A stretch of 47,061 nt of DNA. It comes from DATKUA01 sp965602675. Its GTDB lineage: Bacteria; Acidobacteriota; DATKUA01. The stretch is from positions 1 through 47,061 of the forward strand of contig CBFCZO010000017.1 in the NCBI GenBank assembly GCA_965602675.1, read 5' to 3'. Below are positions 26,235 to 34,697 of the stretch, one piece after another. The stretch's first letter is position 1, and each line of letters begins with the position of its first letter. A program made the translations under genes and the position numbers. The notes under the pieces are model-generated. The model did no database searches. It saw only the letters and a program-made list of their open reading frames with translations, and was not told the DNA's origin.

Positions 26235-28104
26235 TTGGCGGCGGCTCCTCCTCTTCATCTTCCTCGTAGTATTCTTCGTCGTAGTATTCGTCGTCTTCAT
26301 CGTAGTAATACTCGTCGTCGTCGTAATCGACCCGGAAGCTCTGTCCGCGACCTTTTAACGGCACACCGAGAAGGAAACGGATGTTTTCGAGGTCGGCCAT
26401 CGATATCGTGCCGCGGTAGCCGAGGTTGACTTCCGGCCCGATCTTGATCGCGCGCAGGTCGGCCATGGTTATCAGCGCTCCCCGCACGATGTGCGGCGTC
26501 AGCGTGATGATGATGTCGGTCTTGCGGATGTCGACATGCTTCTTGCTGAACAGCCTGCCGATCACCGGAATATCGGCCAGCCCGGCAATACCCTCAACGG
26601 CCGTTTGCTCCTCCTCGCGGATCAGGCCGGCCAGCAAGTTCGTCTCTCCGTCGCGCAACCTGATCTTGCTCTTGACGTTGCGCGTGGTGAACGAGGGATT
26701 GGTGGCTGTTGCACCAGGCCCGATTGAGCTGATATCGATGTCCAGCTCGAGAGTGATTTCCTGGTTGTGGTGGACACGAGGGGTAATGTTGAACTTGATG
26801 CCGATGCTTTCGTACTCGTAGGAGTCGACCGGTGTCCCGATGCCTGCAGCCGCGTTGGGATTAAAGGTGGTCTTGCGCACCGGCACGCGCTCGCCGATGT
26901 GCAGATTGCTCTTCTCACCCTCTGTGATGCGCAGTTGAGGCTTCGCCAGCAACCGTGACTTCGAGTTCGTTTTAAGAAAGTGGTAGGTAACGTCGGGGAT
27001 GGTGAGGTACAGGTTGGTCTTGTTAATCGCCCTGAAATCGTCGAAACGCACCGCGCTCTTAGAGCCGTCACTGGCAATGGCTGGGTTGACGAATTGCTGG
27101 GTGGCACTGTAGCTGCTAAGCAGCAAGCCGATGTCGCTGAGAAGGGTGGAGTCGACCTGAAGGATTTCTATGTCGATGATCACCTCTGCTTTCGGCTTGT
27201 CGAGGATGTCGATCAGCTTGGCGATCATGGCCAGCTTCTGCGGCGAGTCGCGCACGATTATCGCGTTGGTCGTCTTGTTCTGTTGGATCTTGATGCCCGG
27301 GACCAGCGTCCTCAGGGCCAGGAATACATCGCGCACCTCGGCATTTGAGAGGAAGAAGACCTTGACTGCCAGATCCTCGTACTGCTTGCGGATGTTGGGC
27401 GAGCCGTCGAGGATCATCAGTGTGTCGTCGTTGATCTGGCGGTAGAAGTGGCTGTTTGAAGTGACGAAATAATCGAAGGCGTCCCAGAAGGTGGCGTTGT
27501 TGACGATGAAATCGGTCTTGGCGTTCAGCTTCTGGCGCACCGAGTCATGGAAGACGATGTTGATGCCGGCCATTTTTGCCAGCGCCTGGTAGATGGCCTT
27601 GACCTCGCGGTTGGGGAAGTTGAAGTTTTGAGTCTGCTTGCCGTTGATGTCGATCACCGGCTTCTGTTCGGCGGCCTCGTCGAGCTCCTTCAGCTCTTGC
27701 TCGTGGAGCAGCTCCCACTCCTCCTTCTGCCGGTGCTCGGCGAGCATCTTGTCGAGCGCGGCCACATTCTCCTTGAACTCGAACATCGCCTGGCGGTTCA
27801 GCGGATCCAGCTCAACGGCGGTGCGGTACTCGATCATAGACTGCTCGTAGCTCTTTTCCTCCCACAAATCGCGGCCGCGTAACAGGTGCATCTTTGCGGC
27901 CATGCGCTTGGCGACCTCGAGCCGGAGCCTGATTTCGACGCTGTCGGGTCTCTTTTCCAGGGCTTGGGCGTAGAGCACCAACGCCTGGTCCCAGTTACGC
28001 TGCTGCTCCATCATCTTGGCGCGCTTCAGGCCTTGATCCGTCGCGCAGGCGCTGAACGTGGCCAGCATAACCGCGATAATGAGTGTGATAAGGCCTCGTT
28101 TCAT
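26227..28104 (-). CDS. TPR-containing secretin lipoprotein (GspD/PilQ-like)
   Basis: 625-residue outer-membrane pore subunit. A lipoprotein-type signal ends ATFSA-Cys20. Two TPR-like repeats follow (about 25-120: RNWDQALVLYAQALEKRPDS and KSYEQSMIEYRTAVELDPLN), then an N0 domain (about 160-235), an N1/NolW-like domain (about 247-318) and the secretin core (about 365-545). The core has LLAKPQLRITEG, IGIKFNITPRV and GETNLLAGLI, ending TDIIITLTPHIV. After a linker the last 30 residues are a run of Asp, Glu and Tyr encoded by repetitive DNA, then PPPNE. TPR plus secretin in one lipoprotein means no separate pilotin may be needed. It overlaps the PilP-like gene by four bases. Confidence 0.93.
   Translation of the reverse strand: MKRGLITLIIAVMLATFSACATDQGLKRAKMMEQQRNWDQALVLYAQALEKRPDSVEIRLRLEVAKRMAAKMHLLRGRDLWEEKSYEQSMIEYRTAVELDPLNRQAMFEFKENVAALDKMLAEHRQKEEWELLHEQELKELDEAAEQKPVIDINGKQTQNFNFPNREVKAIYQALAKMAGINIVFHDSVRQKLNAKTDFIVNNATFWDAFDYFVTSNSHFYRQINDDTLMILDGSPNIRKQYEDLAVKVFFLSNAEVRDVFLALRTLVPGIKIQQNKTTNAIIVRDSPQKLAMIAKLIDILDKPKAEVIIDIEILQVDSTLLSDIGLLLSSYSATQQFVNPAIASDGSKSAVRFDDFRAINKTNLYLTIPDVTYHFLKTNSKSRLLAKPQLRITEGEKSNLHIGERVPVRKTTFNPNAAAGIGTPVDSYEYESIGIKFNITPRVHHNQEITLELDIDISSIGPGATATNPSFTTRNVKSKIRLRDGETNLLAGLIREEEQTAVEGIAGLADIPVIGRLFSKKHVDIRKTDIIITLTPHIVRGALITMADLRAIKIGPEVNLGYRGTISMADLENIRFLLGVPLKGRGQSFRVDYDDDEYYYDEDDEYYDEEYYEEDEEEEPPPNE
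26257..26330 (-). repeat. Low-complexity GAC/GAA/TAC tract encoding the secretin tail
   Basis: On the - strand the DNA is a near-repeat of GAC, GAG/GAA and TAC/TAT codons. It encodes about 28 residues that are nearly all Asp, Glu or Tyr (secretin 593-620). Such tracts can change length by slippage. Confidence 0.8.
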
Positions 28105-28718
28105 GTGTCTTCTCCTTCGTCTTGGTCGCCCACGGGCGGTTCCAGCGTCAGTCTCTGCTCGAAATCGCCGCCGATGACGTAGATGAGAATAGAGTTATTT
28201 TCGATAGCCTTGATTTCGAAGGTTTTGTTAATCGTATCGCCGATCTGCCCGGAGAAATAGCGGCCCCGCCAGAGGAATGCCGCGTGCTTCGCGCCCTCGC
28301 GCTCGATAAATCCGAGGTACTCGTAATCGGTGAGACGCTGTCGAGCCGGCCTTCCGGTCGAGGATGCTTCGTCGCCTTCGGCTGTTCCGGAGTTTCCGGA
28401 GACTTCGGCATATTCTATATCATCGCCCGTTTCGCCTTCCGATCCGAGTTCTTCTCTCGCCGAGGAAAATGTGAAGAGGTTGCGCAAGGCGCCCTCGAAT
28501 TTCTCCGGCTGGCGGCTTAGCAATTCCTTGTCGAGCCGTGGGAAGGAGGCGGCTGCTTGTCCCGTGCTGTCTGCGTTCCGGCCTGGTTCGCCGGGTGAGT
28601 CATCATCACCCGCTCCGGTGGCGCGTTCCCCGCCGCCGCCCCAGAAGGGCATGAAGGGGAGGGAGACCACAAGCAGCAGGCCCAGCAGAATCAGTAAATT
28701 TCTCTCCCGGCGGTTCAT
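28101..28718 (-). CDS. PilP/GspC-like inner-membrane protein
   Basis: 205 residues: one N-terminal membrane span (about 7-25), then a long disordered stretch rich in Gly, Glu, Ser and Asp. The C-terminal domain of about 70 residues contains YEYLGFIEREGAKHAAFLWRGRYFSGQIGDTI and FEIKAIENNSILI. That pattern matches the HR/PilP beta domain that links the inner-membrane PilN-PilO pair to the secretin. It lies between pilO and the secretin gene, where pilP sits in type IV pilus operons, and overlaps both by four bases. The long linker would span the periplasm. Assignment by pattern and position. Confidence 0.75.
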   Translation of the reverse strand: MNRRERNLLILLGLLLVVSLPFMPFWGGGGERATGAGDDDSPGEPGRNADSTGQAAASFPRLDKELLSRQPEKFEGALRNLFTFSSAREELGSEGETGDDIEYAEVSGNSGTAEGDEASSTGRPARQRLTDYEYLGFIEREGAKHAAFLWRGRYFSGQIGDTINKTFEIKAIENNSILIYVIGGDFEQRLTLEPPVGDQDEGEDT

Positions 28719-29311
28719 CGTTCATCAACCTCCTCGCCGGCCTCAAGCACCTCACCCGAGCCCTCGGGCCTGTGGAAATAGGTTGAAACCCCTATCCGCA
28801 TCGACAGCTCGCCTGCCAGTTCGCCGCTCTCCAACTCGATGCCGTCGATGATCAGGAAGTTCTCCGAGCGTTCGATCGTGTTAATGAAGAAGCGGAGGCT
28901 CGCGTAGTTGCCCTGCAGCGGGAAGTTCATCATGAAGCGTTCCAGCGGCTGATTTTGCACGGAGTTGATTGAGTAGCGGACACGGGTCGGCTGAACGCCG
29001 AAATCCGCCGCGATTTCATTACGGTCCTTGATCACGCTGATCTGGCGGTCACGGCCTTCGAGAACCTCTTTGAAAAAACTTTCCAGGTCGCCGCTGGCGG
29101 CTTCCAGCGCTCTCCTGTCTTCCGAGAGTCCCGCGAGCCTGGCGCGCAGCCGGTTTTGCCTTTCCATCGAGTCGTCCAGGCGCTCGCGGCTGATGGTCTC
29201 GGCGTTGATCTTGGGCAGCGTAAAGAAAGCGAAAACGATCACGTTGATCAGCAGCAGCAGTGCGCCGATGCCGATCAGCAACGAAAATTTGCGCAGGAAT
29301 TCGGCAAACAC
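28715..29311 (-). CDS. PilO-like inner-membrane assembly protein
   Basis: 198 residues: one membrane span (about 13-33), a coiled coil (about 45-90, rich in Arg, Leu and Glu), then a ferredoxin-like domain. PLERFMMNFPLQGNYASLRFFINTIERSENFLIIDGIEL is the typical PilO core. PilO pairs with PilN to form the periplasmic part of the alignment complex. It overlaps the PilP-like gene by four bases and lies nine bases after pilN. Confidence 0.85.
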   Translation of the reverse strand: MFAEFLRKFSLLIGIGALLLLINVIVFAFFTLPKINAETISRERLDDSMERQNRLRARLAGLSEDRRALEAASGDLESFFKEVLEGRDRQISVIKDRNEIAADFGVQPTRVRYSINSVQNQPLERFMMNFPLQGNYASLRFFINTIERSENFLIIDGIELESGELAGELSMRIGVSTYFHRPEGSGEVLEAGEEVDER

Positions 29312-29320
29312 CAGCTCACC

Positions 29321-29884
29321 TCATCTGTTTCGATAGGAGACCCGAAGTCTCCATATCTGTCCTGATTCCTGGTCCGAGGGGCTCTCGTCCTCGAGGCTTA
29401 CCTGCCCGAAATGTGGCGATGCGCCCAGCGCTTGAACGAAATCCAGAGCGGCTTCCGGCTCCGATTCCTCGATCCGCAGCATGAGCGCCAAGCCTCCCTC
29501 GGAGGAATAGGGTGATATTTGCAGCATGCGGACAGACGGCGGGGTGATTTCCTCCAGCCTGTCGAACAGCCGCGTCCAGTTGAGCTTCTGTCGAGCGATC
29601 AACTCGTTTGCGAACCTGATTCGGTTGCCCAACGTTCCGGCCTCTTCACTGCTGAGGCGGCGCTCGGTAGCTGAAATCTCCGTCTCGATTCGTCTGAGGT
29701 TGGCCATCGCTTCATCGATCCGCTGCTCAAAGCCGCCCTCGCCTGCGGGCGCCGCCATTAGCGCCGAGACGTTTATCACCGAGAAGGCCACGAGTCCCAC
29801 CGCTATCAGCAGTGCGATCACCATGGGCACCGCAATGTTGACAAATGGTCTCCGTGCCAGATTCAGATCGTATCGCATTCTCAA
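29321..29884 (-). CDS. PilN-like inner-membrane assembly protein
   Basis: 187 residues. The short cytoplasmic N-terminus YDLNLARRPF matches the INLLP-type motif by which PilN binds PilM. One membrane span follows (about 17-38), then a coiled coil (about 52-100) and a ferredoxin-like domain (WTRLFDRLEEITPPSVRMLQIS to the end). The stop-start overlap with pilM is four bases, so the two partners are made together. Confidence 0.85.
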   Translation of the reverse strand: MRMRYDLNLARRPFVNIAVPMVIALLIAVGLVAFSVINVSALMAAPAGEGGFEQRIDEAMANLRRIETEISATERRLSSEEAGTLGNRIRFANELIARQKLNWTRLFDRLEEITPPSVRMLQISPYSSEGGLALMLRIEESEPEAALDFVQALGASPHFGQVSLEDESPSDQESGQIWRLRVSYRNR

Positions 29885-30810
29885 CTCCTGCCGGCCGCGC
29901 CGACCGCCGCCAGCACAGTGCCCTGATCTTCGGGGCGGTTGCGCAGATCGGCCGGCAATTCAGCGAATTTCTCAAGCTCCAGGGCATACGCATCGAAACC
30001 GGCCTCGGTCAACATTGTCAGTAGTCCGTTACCCTTGATGCCCGGCCCGTAAAGGTAAATCGCTTTCAAGCCCTCGCTGCCGAGCTTGTCCTGCGCGAAC
30101 AGGTTAAGGGTGCGCAACTCATGAGTGATCATCGTCTGAGATTGTTCCGGCGCAAAATGCCTCGTTCGTCCGAACGCGAGCTCCCCTCCGAGGAAGAGAT
30201 TTATTGTGAAGTAATGGAGTGCCACTCTGACCACCGCGGAGTCGCCGGCATTCTCCAGTGTTGGGCTTGCCAGGTTGGCTGCTGCGAGAGAGGCGGATTC
30301 GATCAAACCGAGACGTGTGCCCCTGCTGCTGAAGAAATCCTCCAGGCCGGCCGTCATTCGTTTTGATGTCAGAACCGCCAGATAGTTGGCCCCGCCGGAG
30401 CTTCCGGGCAAGCGGTGATAAGCAAGAACCGCGGCCTCGAGGTTGATCGGCACGAGCCGCGACAGCTTGAAGCGGATCATGTCAACCAGCTCTTTGCCTG
30501 TCGCCGCCGGATTTTCCAGCTCGAGAAAAAAGGTCCTGACGGCGGTGTCGGGCAGGACGAGCGAAAGGCGCTTAACGCGTCCGAGCGTGTCGGCAAGATC
30601 TCCCAGACGCAGGCGCATGTCGTCATCGAGCAGCAGCTCGGCGCCGAGATCATCTCCTTCCACCGATCTGAAGGGGAAATTTACCCTGTGCCATTCTGCC
30701 AGGCTCATATCGCCCTTGGAGCGTTGCAGGCGCACCGCAGAGGCGTAGCCGTCGCCGATCTCAATCGATACGGGCGGGTATTTGGTTCGAAACCCGATCA
30801 TGCTCGTCAC
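29881..30810 (-). CDS. PilM-like actin-fold assembly protein
   Basis: 309 residues. Cytoplasmic actin-like protein that binds PilN and connects to the ATPase. The N-terminus PPVSIEIGDGYASAVRL is the first phosphate-binding strand pair, and LVLPDTAVRTFFLELE, then IRFKLSRLVPINLEAAVLAYHRL, match PilM. Later phosphate loops are weak (VVRVALHYFTINLFLGGELAF), so ATP binding may be reduced. It overlaps the PilB-type gene and pilN by four bases each. Confidence 0.82.
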   Translation of the reverse strand: MTSMIGFRTKYPPVSIEIGDGYASAVRLQRSKGDMSLAEWHRVNFPFRSVEGDDLGAELLLDDDMRLRLGDLADTLGRVKRLSLVLPDTAVRTFFLELENPAATGKELVDMIRFKLSRLVPINLEAAVLAYHRLPGSSGGANYLAVLTSKRMTAGLEDFFSSRGTRLGLIESASLAAANLASPTLENAGDSAVVRVALHYFTINLFLGGELAFGRTRHFAPEQSQTMITHELRTLNLFAQDKLGSEGLKAIYLYGPGIKGNGLLTMLTEAGFDAYALELEKFAELPADLRNRPEDQGTVLAAVGAAGRS

Positions 30811-32441
30811 TCCACGAAAGTCACTTTGTTAATTTCTTCGATAGTCGTGATGCCGGCCACGGCCCTCTCGACCGCCTCGTCACGCAGGAAGCGCATCCCC
30901 TCCTTGCGCGACTGGCGTTTGATCTCCGCAGCGCTGCGCTTCTCTAGGATCATCTCGCGGATCGTGTCGGTCATCTCCAGAATCTCGAGTATCGCTTCGC
31001 GGCCCTGGTATCCGGTGCCGTGGCAGTCGAGGCAGCCGATGCCGCGGTAGAAGGTGACATCACCGTAGGTCTGCGGATCGATCCCCGAGTATATCAATTG
31101 CTCCGCGGTGTACTCGGCTTTTTGCCTGCATGAGGGGCAGATACGGCGGACGAGACGCTGGGCGAGCACGCAGTTGAGCGCGGAGACAAAGTTATACGAC
31201 TCTACGCCCATGTTGAGCAGGCGGCCGATGACGTCGACAACATTGTTGGCGTGGACGGTGGTGAAGACCATGTGGCCGGTGAGCGCGCTCTGGACCGCGA
31301 TGTGGGCGGTCTCGGGATCGCGGATCTCGCCGACCATCACCTTGTCGGGATCGTGGCGCAGGATGTGGCGCAGGCCGCGCGCGAAGGTCAGCCCCTTCTT
31401 TTCATTGACCGGAATCTGCGTCACACCGTTGAGCTGGTACTCGACTGGGTCCTCGATCGTGATGATCTTGTCTTCCTCGTTCTTGATCTCACTGAGCGCG
31501 GCGTAAAGCGTGGTGGTCTTGCCGCTGCCGGTCGGGCCGGTGACCAGCACCATGCCGTAGGGCTCGCTGATGAACTTGCGGATGCGCTCGACCTGCTTGG
31601 GCGTGAAGCCGAGCACTTCGAGGTTGAGCTGGGCGAACTCCTTCTGGATCGCCTCCTTGTCGAGGATTCTGATGACGATATTCTCGCCGTGGATCGTCGG
31701 CAGCACGCTGACGCGGAAGTCGATCGAGCGCCGTCCGATCAGCTTTTTAAAGCGGCCGTCCTGTGGAATACGTTTCTCCGAGATGTCGAGCTCGCTCATA
31801 ACCTTGACGCGGTTGACCACCTCGGCGGCATAGCGCTTGCTCATAGGCTTCATCGCGTGGTAGAGGGCGCCGTCGATGCGGTACTTGATCGCCAGCTCGT
31901 GGTCGCGCGTCTCGAGGTGGATGTCGCTGGAGCGGCGCTGGATGCCGGTAAAGATGACCGAATCGACAAGTTTGATTATCGGGCTGGCGTCACCCTCAAG
32001 CGACTCGATCGAGAGGCTCTTCTCGATGTCCTCATCCTCTTCGATCATGCGCGGCTGGAAGCCCTCGGTGGCCTCCTCCAGCACTCGCTGGCTACTCTCG
32101 CTCTTTTTTAAGATGTCGTTGATGAAGCTTGGGGTTCCGACTACGACACTTATCGTCGCTCCCAGTGCGAGTTCGAGTTCATCCTGCACGCGCACGTCGC
32201 TGGGATCGGCCATCACCACGGTCAGCGCGCCGTCGTCGCGACGAAGCGGCACGAAGTTATAGCGGTACATCAGCTTGGCGGGGATGGTGCTGAAGAGCTC
32301 GCCGTCGAGGTGGAAATCGTCGGGATCTAAGAACTCCACGCCGTAGCGCGATGCAAGCCGCTGAGCTTTTTCGATCTCCTCGCGGCTGCCCCGCGCCAGC
32401 GCGTCGTCGCTTCCGTTTGTCCTGTTATCTCCGGTTGCCAT
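30807..32441 (-). CDS. GspE/PilB-type assembly ATPase
   Basis: 544 residues. Hexameric ATPase powering pseudopilus or pilus extension. The N-terminal N1-type domain (about 20-115) is followed by the core with Walker A GPTGSGKT (301-308), the Asp box IITIEDPVEYQL, Walker B MVGEIRDPETA and the His box HMVFTTVHAN. A four-Cys zinc site is present: ICPSC and then CLDCH. The last contains CxxCH, but this is the usual zinc knuckle of the family, not a heme site. It is headed by pilC and overlaps pilM. Confidence 0.96.
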   Translation of the reverse strand: MATGDNRTNGSDDALARGSREEIEKAQRLASRYGVEFLDPDDFHLDGELFSTIPAKLMYRYNFVPLRRDDGALTVVMADPSDVRVQDELELALGATISVVVGTPSFINDILKKSESSQRVLEEATEGFQPRMIEEDEDIEKSLSIESLEGDASPIIKLVDSVIFTGIQRRSSDIHLETRDHELAIKYRIDGALYHAMKPMSKRYAAEVVNRVKVMSELDISEKRIPQDGRFKKLIGRRSIDFRVSVLPTIHGENIVIRILDKEAIQKEFAQLNLEVLGFTPKQVERIRKFISEPYGMVLVTGPTGSGKTTTLYAALSEIKNEEDKIITIEDPVEYQLNGVTQIPVNEKKGLTFARGLRHILRHDPDKVMVGEIRDPETAHIAVQSALTGHMVFTTVHANNVVDVIGRLLNMGVESYNFVSALNCVLAQRLVRRICPSCRQKAEYTAEQLIYSGIDPQTYGDVTFYRGIGCLDCHGTGYQGREAILEILEMTDTIREMILEKRSAAEIKRQSRKEGMRFLRDEAVERAVAGITTIEEINKVTFVE

Positions 32442-32456
32442 GTCTAAAGAATCTCC

Positions 32457-33662
32457 TTATGCGCCCACTCTGCCTAGCAGGTTGAACAGCGGATAATACA
32501 TAGCGAATAAAAGCGTTCCGATCAGCGCAGCCATCACTACCAGCATCACCGGTTCCACCAGCGACAGCAGCGCTCCCAGCCGCGATTGCACTTCCTCGTC
32601 GTAGAAGGTGGCCACGTTGCTAAGCATCTCCGACAGGGCGCCGGTGCTCTCGCCGACCTCTATCATTTCCGCCGCGAGATCTTTCTCCAGCATCGTGCCC
32701 GAGATGGCCTCGTGCAGGCTCGCGCCCTCGCTCACCTTTCTACGTGCCAGCCGCAGATCGTCGGCCAGGATGGCGCTCGGGGCCGAGCGTTCCAAGTCGA
32801 TGAGGCTGGTCACTATCGGCATGCCGCCGCGCAGCATCGAGGCCAGCGAGTGGAACATCTGGGAAAGCTGGTATTTATGGATAATGTTTCCGGCGATGGG
32901 GATTTTCAGTTTTAACCGCGCCAACGCCCGCCCGCCCCGCTCGGTGCTTCTCCACCAGAAGAACAGGAATAGCAACCCGATAAAGGCTCCTACAATGATC
33001 AGAATATTGGCCTGAAGCATCTGCGAGAAGCCGAGCACGGCCAAGGTGAATGCCGGCAATTCCTCGTGAAAACCCTCGTAGAACTTGGAGAATTCAGGGA
33101 GCACATAAGCGAACATGATTGCCAGCACACCCAAGCTCAATACAATCAGAAAAATCGGATAATAAAGGGCCTTGCGAAAGCTTTTGCGCAGGTTGCTAGT
33201 AAGCTTGGCGAGTTCGATGAAGCGTTGGAGCGCGCCGTCGAGATCACCGCTGCGTTCCCCCGCCACCAGCGCGGGCACGAAGTTGTCCGGCAGCATCGCC
33301 CGGCGTTCGGCGAAGGCGTCGGAGAGCGAGGCGCCGGTAATGACTTCTTCCCTAACGTCCTGCAGCAGGCGGCCCAGCACATTGTCACCCTGCCGCTGGA
33401 TCAGAATGTCGAGGCTCTGGATGGCCGGCAGGCCTGCCTTGAGTAGCGCCTTGAATTCCTGCGCGAAGACGATAAAGTCGTCCTGCTTGATCTTGCCGCG
33501 CTTGCCGCCGGGTAAAATTGAAATCGCCGCGGGACGGATGTTGAAGATGTAATAACCGCGTCCTTCGAGGTCACGCTTGAGCGCCGTCTTGTTGTCGGCG
33601 GCAAAGCGTTTCTCGATGATCTCGCCCGCTTCGTTGCCCAGCTTGCAGATGAATTCAGCCAT
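32457..33662 (-). CDS. GspF/PilC-type inner-membrane platform protein
   Basis: 401 residues. Two repeated T2SSF domains of about 120 residues (FAQEFKALLKAGLPAIQSLDIL in the first, FHSLASMLRGGMPIVTSL in the second), each followed by hydrophobic spans. Clear spans are YYPIFLIVLSLGVLAIMFAYVL, ILIIVGAFIGLLFLFFW and the C-terminal VEPVMLVVMAALIGTLLFAMY. It is the platform to which the ATPase transmits motion. It lies 15 bases before the ATPase gene and 21 bases after the anti-sigma-like gene. Confidence 0.95.
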   Translation of the reverse strand: MAEFICKLGNEAGEIIEKRFAADNKTALKRDLEGRGYYIFNIRPAAISILPGGKRGKIKQDDFIVFAQEFKALLKAGLPAIQSLDILIQRQGDNVLGRLLQDVREEVITGASLSDAFAERRAMLPDNFVPALVAGERSGDLDGALQRFIELAKLTSNLRKSFRKALYYPIFLIVLSLGVLAIMFAYVLPEFSKFYEGFHEELPAFTLAVLGFSQMLQANILIIVGAFIGLLFLFFWWRSTERGGRALARLKLKIPIAGNIIHKYQLSQMFHSLASMLRGGMPIVTSLIDLERSAPSAILADDLRLARRKVSEGASLHEAISGTMLEKDLAAEMIEVGESTGALSEMLSNVATFYDEEVQSRLGALLSLVEPVMLVVMAALIGTLLFAMYYPLFNLLGRVGA

Positions 33663-33683
33663 CGTCCGGACCGTTCTCCACTC

Positions 33684-34646
33684 TCAGCTCTCCTCGTCGA
33701 GCGTAATAACAAATACCAGAGGTTCACCGCGATCATTCCGCTCCTCAGTTTTTACGACGAGTCCGCCGCCCGCGGGAATCCGCAATCCCGAGCGTCGCAC
33801 GATCCGCTTGGTTTCGAGATCGTAAATCGAGAAGTCGCGCAGTTCGATGGCGGTGCCGTCCTCGCTAAGCTGCGCGAAGCATTGCACCTGGTAGCGCTCG
33901 TCGATCACTTCGCGGTAGCGGCGGCCTTCTACCGGCGTCAGTAACAACTCGTCCTCCAGCTTGTACTTCGATTCATCGATCGTGCCGGCTTCCATGCCGC
34001 CGACCTCACGAATCTCCGGCTCATCCATTCCGCCGACTGCGAACATCAATTTCAGCCGCATTCGCAGTGTTCCAGGCGGAAGGTCGAGTTGCTCCAGTGC
34101 GCGTGCGATCCGCTCGAGATTCTCCGGCCTGTCGGTAATCTGCAGTTCGCGCCGGCCTTCCGGCAGGTGCAGTTCCGCCTCGTCGCTCATCAGCGGCCGC
34201 AGCGAGCCAAGCACTTCGGCGGCGAGCCGGTAGCGGAGCTTGAAAACCTGTTGTTTGAGATCAGCCGGTTGCTGCGCGCCCGACGGTTCGGCCGACGTCA
34301 GGCTCGTGTATGGGCGGGCTTGTTCCTGCTTTCCGAGATAGTCATTGACAAAGACAAATAAAGCTATCGCCAATACTACAACTGCAGCCGCGAGGCGGAA
34401 CCAGGGGATCTTGTGCGGTGCAAGCTGGCGGTGCAGCAGCACGCGCTTCTTCATGCCGCCCCAGAAGCTATCCCAGCCCGGCGATTCGGCCTTTCGGGAA
34501 AGGAAGACGGCTTCCGGCGTGTCACTGCTCAGCGCGGCATGGCGGCCTTCCTGTGTGCTCACCAGCTCGGCCAGCCGCTTCCGCTCATCGCCGCTGAGGT
34601 TGTCGTCCTTGTACTTCTGCAGGAGCTGCCTGAGTTCGTCGTTCAT
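33684..34646 (-). CDS. Anti-sigma-like membrane protein with secretin N1-like periplasmic segment
   Basis: 320 residues. The N-terminal 80 residues are cytoplasmic and helical (ELRQLLQKYKDDNLSGDERKRLAELV resembles anti-sigma helices, but there is no zinc-binding HxxxCxxC). One membrane span lies at about 82-101. The periplasmic part has a segment (about 134-205) that aligns by eye with residues 247-318 of the operon's secretin: ELQITDRPENLERIARALEQLD against AIIVRDSPQKLAMIAKLIDILD. A beta-rich C-terminus (about 225-316) follows. It sits between the ECF sigma gene (51 bases upstream) and pilC, which is the normal place for an anti-sigma factor. No named family recognised. Confidence 0.7.
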   Translation of the reverse strand: MNDELRQLLQKYKDDNLSGDERKRLAELVSTQEGRHAALSSDTPEAVFLSRKAESPGWDSFWGGMKKRVLLHRQLAPHKIPWFRLAAAVVVLAIALFVFVNDYLGKQEQARPYTSLTSAEPSGAQQPADLKQQVFKLRYRLAAEVLGSLRPLMSDEAELHLPEGRRELQITDRPENLERIARALEQLDLPPGTLRMRLKLMFAVGGMDEPEIREVGGMEAGTIDESKYKLEDELLLTPVEGRRYREVIDERYQVQCFAQLSEDGTAIELRDFSIYDLETKRIVRRSGLRIPAGGGLVVKTEERNDRGEPLVFVITLDEES

Positions 34647-34697
34647 CGCCGGCTTCTCCGTGTGGCGCGGGGTTGTACGCTCTCACTCTTCGGTCTG

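Noticed and set aside
26235..26300. Longer start for pseudopilin 1
   Set aside because: The extra 22 residues (Thr, Asn, Arg and Lys rich) come from the other frame of the secretin's repetitive tail, and a good ATG at 26234 overlaps the secretin stop.
30972..31031. CLDCH in the PilB-type ATPase as a heme site
   Set aside because: It pairs with the upstream ICPSC as the zinc knuckle usual in GspE/PilB, and the protein is cytoplasmic.
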